A program made the position numbers and the translations under genes. Shown in pieces: positions 59,453-64,000 of a DNA stretch of 64,000 nt. The DNA lies in NCBI RefSeq assembly GCF_900110145.1, contig NZ_FOCP01000007.1, positions 62,001 to 126,000 on the forward strand, read 5' to 3'. The stretch's first letter is position 1; each line of letters opens with the position of its first letter. The notes below the pieces were generated by a model that saw only the letters and a list, made by a program, of their open reading frames with translations, had not been told where the DNA came from and searched no databases. This DNA comes from Nitrosomonas marina. GTDB taxonomy: Bacteria; Pseudomonadota; Gammaproteobacteria; Burkholderiales; Nitrosomonadaceae.

Positions 59453-61156
59453 TTATACCAGAATCATTTCCGAGAGACCTTTACCGCCCGGCACCATTGG
59501 GAACACATTCTCAGCCTGGTCAGTAATAAAGTCCAGAAATACCAGCTGATCCTTAAGCTTGAATGCTTCCTGCAACGCACCTTCCACATCTTCAGGACGT
59601 TCTATTCGCATACCGACATGGCCGTAGCTTTCTGCAAGCTTGATAAAATCAGGCAATGCATCCATATAGGATTCGGCATAACGGTTACCGTGAAAAAATT
59701 CCTGCCATTGCCTTACCATACCCATATAACGATTATTCAGATTAACGATTTTTAGCGGCAGTTTATACTGCTTGCATGTCGATAATTCCTGTATGCACAT
59801 TTGAATGCTGGCTTCACCCGTTATACATGCAACCTTACCCTTGGGATTGGCAAGTTGCACGCCCATGGCGGCTGGCATTCCAAAACCCATCGTGCCTAAA
59901 CCACCCGAATTAATCCATCGACGCGGCTTATCAAATTTGTAGAACTGTGCAGCCCACATTTGATGCTGTCCAACATCGGATGTTACAAACGCATCTCCCT
60001 TGGTAATCTCATAAAGTTTCTCAACGACCATCTGTGGCTTGATTATTTCACTTTGTCTGTCAAACTTGAGACAGTCGCGTTCGCGCCACAAATCAATCTG
60101 CTTCCACCACTCGGCTAATGCAGTCTGATCCGGATCTTCCTTGGTGCTCTTTAGCAGTTTAATCAGTTCCTTCAGGACATCCGGCACATTACCGACAATC
60201 GGTATATCGACTTTTACACGTTTTGAAATCGACGACGGGTCAATATCAATATGGATGATTTTCCGGTTTTCATTGTAAAAATGTTTGGGATTCCCGATGA
60301 CACGATCATCAAAACGCGCCCCAATGGCAATCAATACGTCACAATACTGCATCGCCATATTGGCCTCGTATGTACCATGCATACCCAGCATGCCGATAAA
60401 CTGCCTGTCCGTGGCAGGGAAACCACCCAACCCCATTAATGTGTTGGTACAGGGAAAATCCAGCATTTTAACCAGCTCGGTCAACTGTTTCGCGGCATCA
60501 CTGAGTATAATGCCACCACCGGTATAAACAACCGGTCTTTGCGCACTCAGAATCAGCTCCACTGCTTTTTTGACTTGTTTCAGATTACCCCGAATGACGG
60601 GGTTATATGACCGCATCGAAACTTTTTCCGGGTATGTGAAACTCATTTTTTGCTGTGTCACATCCTTGGGAATATCGACCAGCACCGGACCTGGCCGACC
60701 GGTTGCCGCAATATAAAACGCTTTTTTTATCGTAATGGCCAATTCACTGATATCGTTGACTAAAAAGTTATGCTTTACACAGGGGCGTGTGATGCCAACG
60801 GTATCGACCTCCTGAAAAGCGTCCAGCCCGATCGCATTGGTTGGCACCTGCCCGCTGATCACAACCATCGGAATCGAGTCCATGTAGGCTGTTGCTATGC
60901 CTGTAACGGCATTGGTTACACCAGGCCCTGATGTCACCAACGCCACGCCCACTTTATTGCTGGACCGCGCATATCCGTCAGCTGCATGCACTGCAGCCTG
61001 CTCATGTCTGACGAGAATATGTCTTACTTTGTCCTGCTTAAACAATTCATCGTAAATAAACAGTACTGCCCCACCGGGATAGCCGAAAATACAATCAACT
61101 CCCTCCGCTTGCAGGCAGCGAATTGTAATCTCCGCTCCGGTTAATTCCTCATTCAT
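59453..61156 (-). CDS. ilvB: Acetolactate synthase large (catalytic) subunit
   Basis: Thiamine-diphosphate enzyme that makes acetolactate from pyruvate. The catalytic Glu52 is in RHEQAAVHAADGYARSS; FAD-domain motif GIATAYMDSIPMVVISGQV. The thiamine motif is ITGEASIQMCIQELSTC, with GEA where most enzymes have GDG. LNNRYMGMVRQWQEFFHG follows. 567 residues. First of ilvB-ilvH-ilvC. The 57-bp gap to the tldD stop leaves little room for its own attenuator. Confidence 0.96.
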   Translation of the reverse strand: MNEELTGAEITIRCLQAEGVDCIFGYPGGAVLFIYDELFKQDKVRHILVRHEQAAVHAADGYARSSNKVGVALVTSGPGVTNAVTGIATAYMDSIPMVVISGQVPTNAIGLDAFQEVDTVGITRPCVKHNFLVNDISELAITIKKAFYIAATGRPGPVLVDIPKDVTQQKMSFTYPEKVSMRSYNPVIRGNLKQVKKAVELILSAQRPVVYTGGGIILSDAAKQLTELVKMLDFPCTNTLMGLGGFPATDRQFIGMLGMHGTYEANMAMQYCDVLIAIGARFDDRVIGNPKHFYNENRKIIHIDIDPSSISKRVKVDIPIVGNVPDVLKELIKLLKSTKEDPDQTALAEWWKQIDLWRERDCLKFDRQSEIIKPQMVVEKLYEITKGDAFVTSDVGQHQMWAAQFYKFDKPRRWINSGGLGTMGFGMPAAMGVQLANPKGKVACITGEASIQMCIQELSTCKQYKLPLKIVNLNNRYMGMVRQWQEFFHGNRYAESYMDALPDFIKLAESYGHVGMRIERPEDVEGALQEAFKLKDQLVFLDFITDQAENVFPMVPGGKGLSEMILV

Positions 61157-61213
61157 CCTGTTTGCATCCCAAAATCAATTTCTGTTAAATATAAAACACC
61201 CTTTTATCAGCGG

Positions 61214-62674
61214 TTATTCATGTCCTGTACCGCCCACTGTAAGGCCATCAACACGCAGTGTTGGCTGGCCTACACCAACAGGAACGCTTTGCCCGTCTTT
61301 ACCGCAGGTACCAACACCCGGATCCAAAGACAAATCATTTCCGATCATGGATACACGGGTCAACACATCGGGACCGTTACCTATCAGTGTCGCACCTTTT
61401 ACCGGGCTGGTAATCTTACCATTTTCTATCAGGTAGGCCTCGGCGGCAGAAAAGACAAATTTACCACTGGTAATGTCAACTTGACCGCCGCCGAAGTTGA
61501 CGGCATAAAGCCCGTCTTTAACGGATGCAATAATCTCCTCTACGTCCATATCGCCATTATGCATGTAGGTGTTCGTCATGCGAGGCATCGGAATATGTGC
61601 AAAAGACTCACGACGCCCGTTTCCCGTGACCGGCAAATTCATCAGGCGCGCATTCAGACTGTCTTGCATAAAGCCCCGGAGAATGCCATCCTCAATAAGT
61701 GTCGTACACTGCGTAGGATTACCTTCGTCATCAATATTTAACGAACCCCTTCTGCGCGGGATCGTTCCGTCATCCACCACAGTGACACCCGGAGCTGCTA
61801 CGCGCTGCCCAATTCGTCCTGAAAACGCTGAACTTCCTTTACGATTGAAATCACCCTCGAGACCGTGTCCGATCGCTTCGTGCAGCAATACACCAGGCCA
61901 GCCGCTGCCGAGAACAACTGTCATCGTTCCTGCCGGCGCAGCACGCGCCTCGAGATTCGTTACAGCCTGATGCACGGCCTTTGCCGCATATTCCTGCAAT
62001 ACGGCATCTGAAAAATAATCATAGTCAAACCGGCCACCGCCACCGGCCACGCCCTGTTCCCTGCGCCCATCTTCCTCAGCAATAACCTGCAACGACAAAC
62101 GCACAAGCGGCCTGACATCGGCTGCCAGCACACCGTCACTTCTCGTCACCAGAATGACCTCATATTCACCGGCAAGAGACGCCATCACCTGAATCACACG
62201 TGTATCCTGTGCACGGGCAAACTTTTCAAGTCTTTCCAGGATTGAAATCTTGTCTTTATCGCCCAGACTCAACAAAGGATCTTCGGGTGCATACAGTAAA
62301 GACCGGCCCTGAATATTCACACTTCGACCTACTTTTACCGATCGATTTTCACCCTGATTTGCAATCGCCCGTGTCGCTTTAGCGGCTGACTCCAGCGCTG
62401 CCATACTAATATCGTCTGAATACGCAAAAGCCGTTTTGTCACCACTGATTGCCCGCACACCAACGCCCTGCTCGATATTAAAACTGCCGGACTTGACAAT
62501 ACCCTCTTCCAGCACCCAGCTCTCCGAGCGGTGATACTGAAAATACAGATCCGCATAATCAATTTTATGCCTGAGTATCTGGCCGAAAACCTGTTGCAGG
62601 TTATTTGTGTCGATATTATAAGGCGATAACAAGCAATTATCAGCTATAACAAAAAAATCGGATACTTCGGTCAT
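61214..62674 (-). CDS. tldD: Metalloprotease TldD
   Basis: With TldE (PmbA) forms a protease known from peptide maturation and antitoxin decay. The zinc motif [15 protein letters not shown] gives His and Glu ligands; [20 protein letters not shown] and [20 protein letters not shown] are conserved. 486 residues, full length. PmbA is not in the window. It lies between the nitrilase gene (53 bp) and ilvB. Confidence 0.95.
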   Translation of the reverse strand: MTEVSDFFVIADNCLLSPYNIDTNNLQQVFGQILRHKIDYADLYFQYHRSESWVLEEGIVKSGSFNIEQGVGVRAISGDKTAFAYSDDISMAALESAAKATRAIANQGENRSVKVGRSVNIQGRSLLYAPEDPLLSLGDKDKISILERLEKFARAQDTRVIQVMASLAGEYEVILVTRSDGVLAADVRPLVRLSLQVIAEEDGRREQGVAGGGGRFDYDYFSDAVLQEYAAKAVHQAVTNLEARAAPAGTMTVVLGSGWPGVLLHEAIGHGLEGDFNRKGSSAFSGRIGQRVAAPGVTVVDDGTIPRRRGSLNIDDEGNPTQCTTLIEDGILRGFMQDSLNARLMNLPVTGNGRRESFAHIPMPRMTNTYMHNGDMDVEEIIASVKDGLYAVNFGGGQVDITSGKFVFSAAEAYLIENGKITSPVKGATLIGNGPDVLTRVSMIGNDLSLDPGVGTCGKDGQSVPVGVGQPTLRVDGLTVGGTGHE

Positions 62675-62727
62675 GATCTCACTATTCGCTTTTTATTTGA
62701 ATTCAACCAGCACAATTGCGGTTATGT

Positions 62728-63585
62728 TTACATACAATGCAGTTTACGATGTTTGAGCGCCGGCAGACTTTTACGTATCCGGGCCTGGTATTCCGGATCC
62801 AGTTTAGCCACGACCGCACCCGATCCTCGCGGCAGACGTTTAATTACACCCCCCCAGGGATCCACAATCATACTGTCCCCATTGGTTTCGCGCCCGTTGA
62901 CATGATATCCGCCCTGCGCTGGAGCAATCACATATGCCAGATTTTCAATCGCACGGGCACGCAGCAGAACTTCCCAGTGCGCTTTACCGGTAACGGCGGT
63001 AAATGCCGCAGGTGCAAGAATGATATCTACAGCTCCCATCTTGCGATAAAGTTCCGGAAACCGTAGATCATAACAGATTGACAACCCGATTCGGCCAAAA
63101 GGGGAATCCAGGGTCACAATTTCATCACCTGCCATGATGGTTTTATCCTCCGCATAGTTTTCCTGCCCCATGCTCAAACCAAACAGATGAATTTTATCGT
63201 ATCGCGCTGCCAGATTGCCATCGTCAGCATATACCAGACAACTATTGTAGACTTTATTCGGATCGGGAGAAACCAGGGGCACAGAACCACCGACCAGCCA
63301 TATGCCGAAACGTTTTGCAGTTTCGCTGAGAAAATTCTGAATCGGTCCGTCCCCAAACTGTTCCATCACCAATAACTTATCAGCATCCTTCATCCCCATA
63401 ATGCAGAAATACTCTGGCAGTACAACCAGTCTTGCCTGTTGCGAAACTGCATCTTCAATATGGCGGGCCGCTTCTTCCAGATTCGCATCAACACTGGGGC
63501 CCGACGCCATTTGTATGGCTGCAACCAAAAATCCCTTGTCAACTTCGGAAGCAACATGGCTATAATTTTCTGGATCGTTCAACAT
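62728..63585 (-). CDS. Carbon-nitrogen hydrolase, Nit-type amidase
   Basis: Probable deaminated-glutathione amidase or omega-amidase-like enzyme. Catalytic triad: Glu in LVVLPEYFCIMG, Lys in YDKIHLFGLS, Cys in GLSICYDLRFPELYR. 285 residues from the ATG at 63585, where the family N-terminus (FLVAAIQMASGPSVDANLEE) begins; the frame is open further upstream but not family-like. Sits between tldD and a divergent gene, the usual betaproteobacterial neighbourhood. Confidence 0.9.
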   Translation of the reverse strand: MLNDPENYSHVASEVDKGFLVAAIQMASGPSVDANLEEAARHIEDAVSQQARLVVLPEYFCIMGMKDADKLLVMEQFGDGPIQNFLSETAKRFGIWLVGGSVPLVSPDPNKVYNSCLVYADDGNLAARYDKIHLFGLSMGQENYAEDKTIMAGDEIVTLDSPFGRIGLSICYDLRFPELYRKMGAVDIILAPAAFTAVTGKAHWEVLLRARAIENLAYVIAPAQGGYHVNGRETNGDSMIVDPWGGVIKRLPRGSGAVVAKLDPEYQARIRKSLPALKHRKLHCM

Positions 63586-63843
63586 GGTCAAACAGTTTTT
63601 ATTTTCAACTATCTTATTCTTATATAGAAATACCGGAGTTTTAGTTGCAAATTGATTGATACGCAAAACAATCGGTACGACATGCTTCGCACTAAAACCA
63701 AACACTGATTCTAACATCTACTCTGGTGTGATTCTAATTTCAATTGCCTGATGGCATTACTTTGTTTTATGCAATTCAATAACTGCGGCATATAACTAAA
63801 CACCATTTTTTCGAAAATCATTTCACTCGCGTTAAAATAAGCC

Positions 63844-64000
63844 ATGCACACAAACGATCCGACAATCACTATCGATTTCGAACAGGCAATCTCATTCAGC
63901 CGGTTTCTTCAACGTATTATCAACAGCGATCCTTCGCAAAAAACCAGGTTACTCAGCAACGCATCCCGCCCTTTCCACAAGACCGAAATGCTGGATTTTC
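63844..64000 (+). CDS. glnE: Probable start of glutamine-synthetase adenylyltransferase
   Basis: First 52 codons only. The frame opens with an ATG at 63844 and reads TITIDFEQAISFSRFLQRII and SDPSQKTRLLSNASR without a stop. In Betaproteobacteria glnE is often divergent from the nit-tldD genes, and the SRFLQRII block resembles the GlnE N-terminus. No later motif is visible, so the call rests on position and a short stretch. It would control glutamine synthetase by nitrogen state. Confidence 0.5.
   Translation, partial: MHTNDPTITIDFEQAISFSRFLQRIINSDPSQKTRLLSNASRPFHKTEMLDF

Overview
The window is a compact stretch of a betaproteobacterial chromosome, most likely an ammonia oxidiser of the Nitrosomonas group. 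I infer this from gene order: rpoE-rseA-rseB-mucD-lepA-lepB-rnc-era-pdxJ-acpS, hfq-hflX-hflK-hflC-hisZ-purA, ilvB-ilvH-ilvC-psd-pssA-leuA, ffs-dnaX-ybaB and smc-zipA. The di-heme peroxidase is also of the type known from Nitrosomonas europaea. The species cannot be fixed from the sequence alone. I see no transposase, phage gene, CRISPR array or tRNA; it reads as core genome with a few accessory islands.

Layout. 1-3.1 kb: a beta-oxidation pair (thiolase, cut by the window edge, and a FadN-type multifunctional enzyme). 3.2-4.7 kb: a translationally overlapping CDP-alcohol phosphatidyltransferase and SGNH hydrolase. 4.9-9.2 kb: a same-strand run of five poorly characterised genes (DUF938, an SDR lacking the catalytic Tyr, DUF1326, DUF2182, DUF3422). 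9.2-13.2 kb: L-serine dehydratase, a RecB-like nuclease, and two small exported or membrane proteins of unknown function. 13.3-17.3 kb: 4.5S RNA, dnaX, ybaB, rluB and prmB. 17.4-23.1 kb: tadA, a cytoplasmic-looking YkuD protein, then a FecR/LysM protein overlapping a CHASE2-PAS-GGDEF-EAL protein, which together look like an envelope-sensing c-di-GMP unit.

23.0-34.5 kb is one long minus-strand block: the sigma-E envelope-stress operon (rpoE, rseA, rseB, then mucD behind a terminator), lepA, lepB, rnc, era, pdxJ, acpS and nagZ. 34.9-41.4 kb: queF, then smc, zipA, a CDGSH protein, a ZapB-like protein, zapA and 6S RNA, so chromosome organisation and cell division sit together. 41.5-49.3 kb: a 17-bp triple repeat, a thioredoxin-fold protein, purA, hisZ, a DUF2065 protein, and the hflC/hflK/hflX/hfq group. 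49.5-54.3 kb: cytochrome c peroxidase, rppH, proS, a lytic transglycosylase and a TlpA-like protein. 54.4-61.2 kb: branched-chain amino acid and phospholipid genes (leuA, pssA, psd, ilvC, ilvH, ilvB). 61.2-64 kb: tldD, a nitrilase-family amidase and the divergent start of a gene that is probably glnE.

The most interesting items: an apparent leucine-rich leader peptide with a promoter only a few bases upstream and an attenuator-like hairpin before leuA; 6S RNA after zapA, supported by a 9-bp closing stem; the absence of both recO and recR from their usual neighbourhoods; the five-gene DUF cluster; and several undescribed hairpins and palindromes in the hfq, ccp, rppH and hflC spacers.
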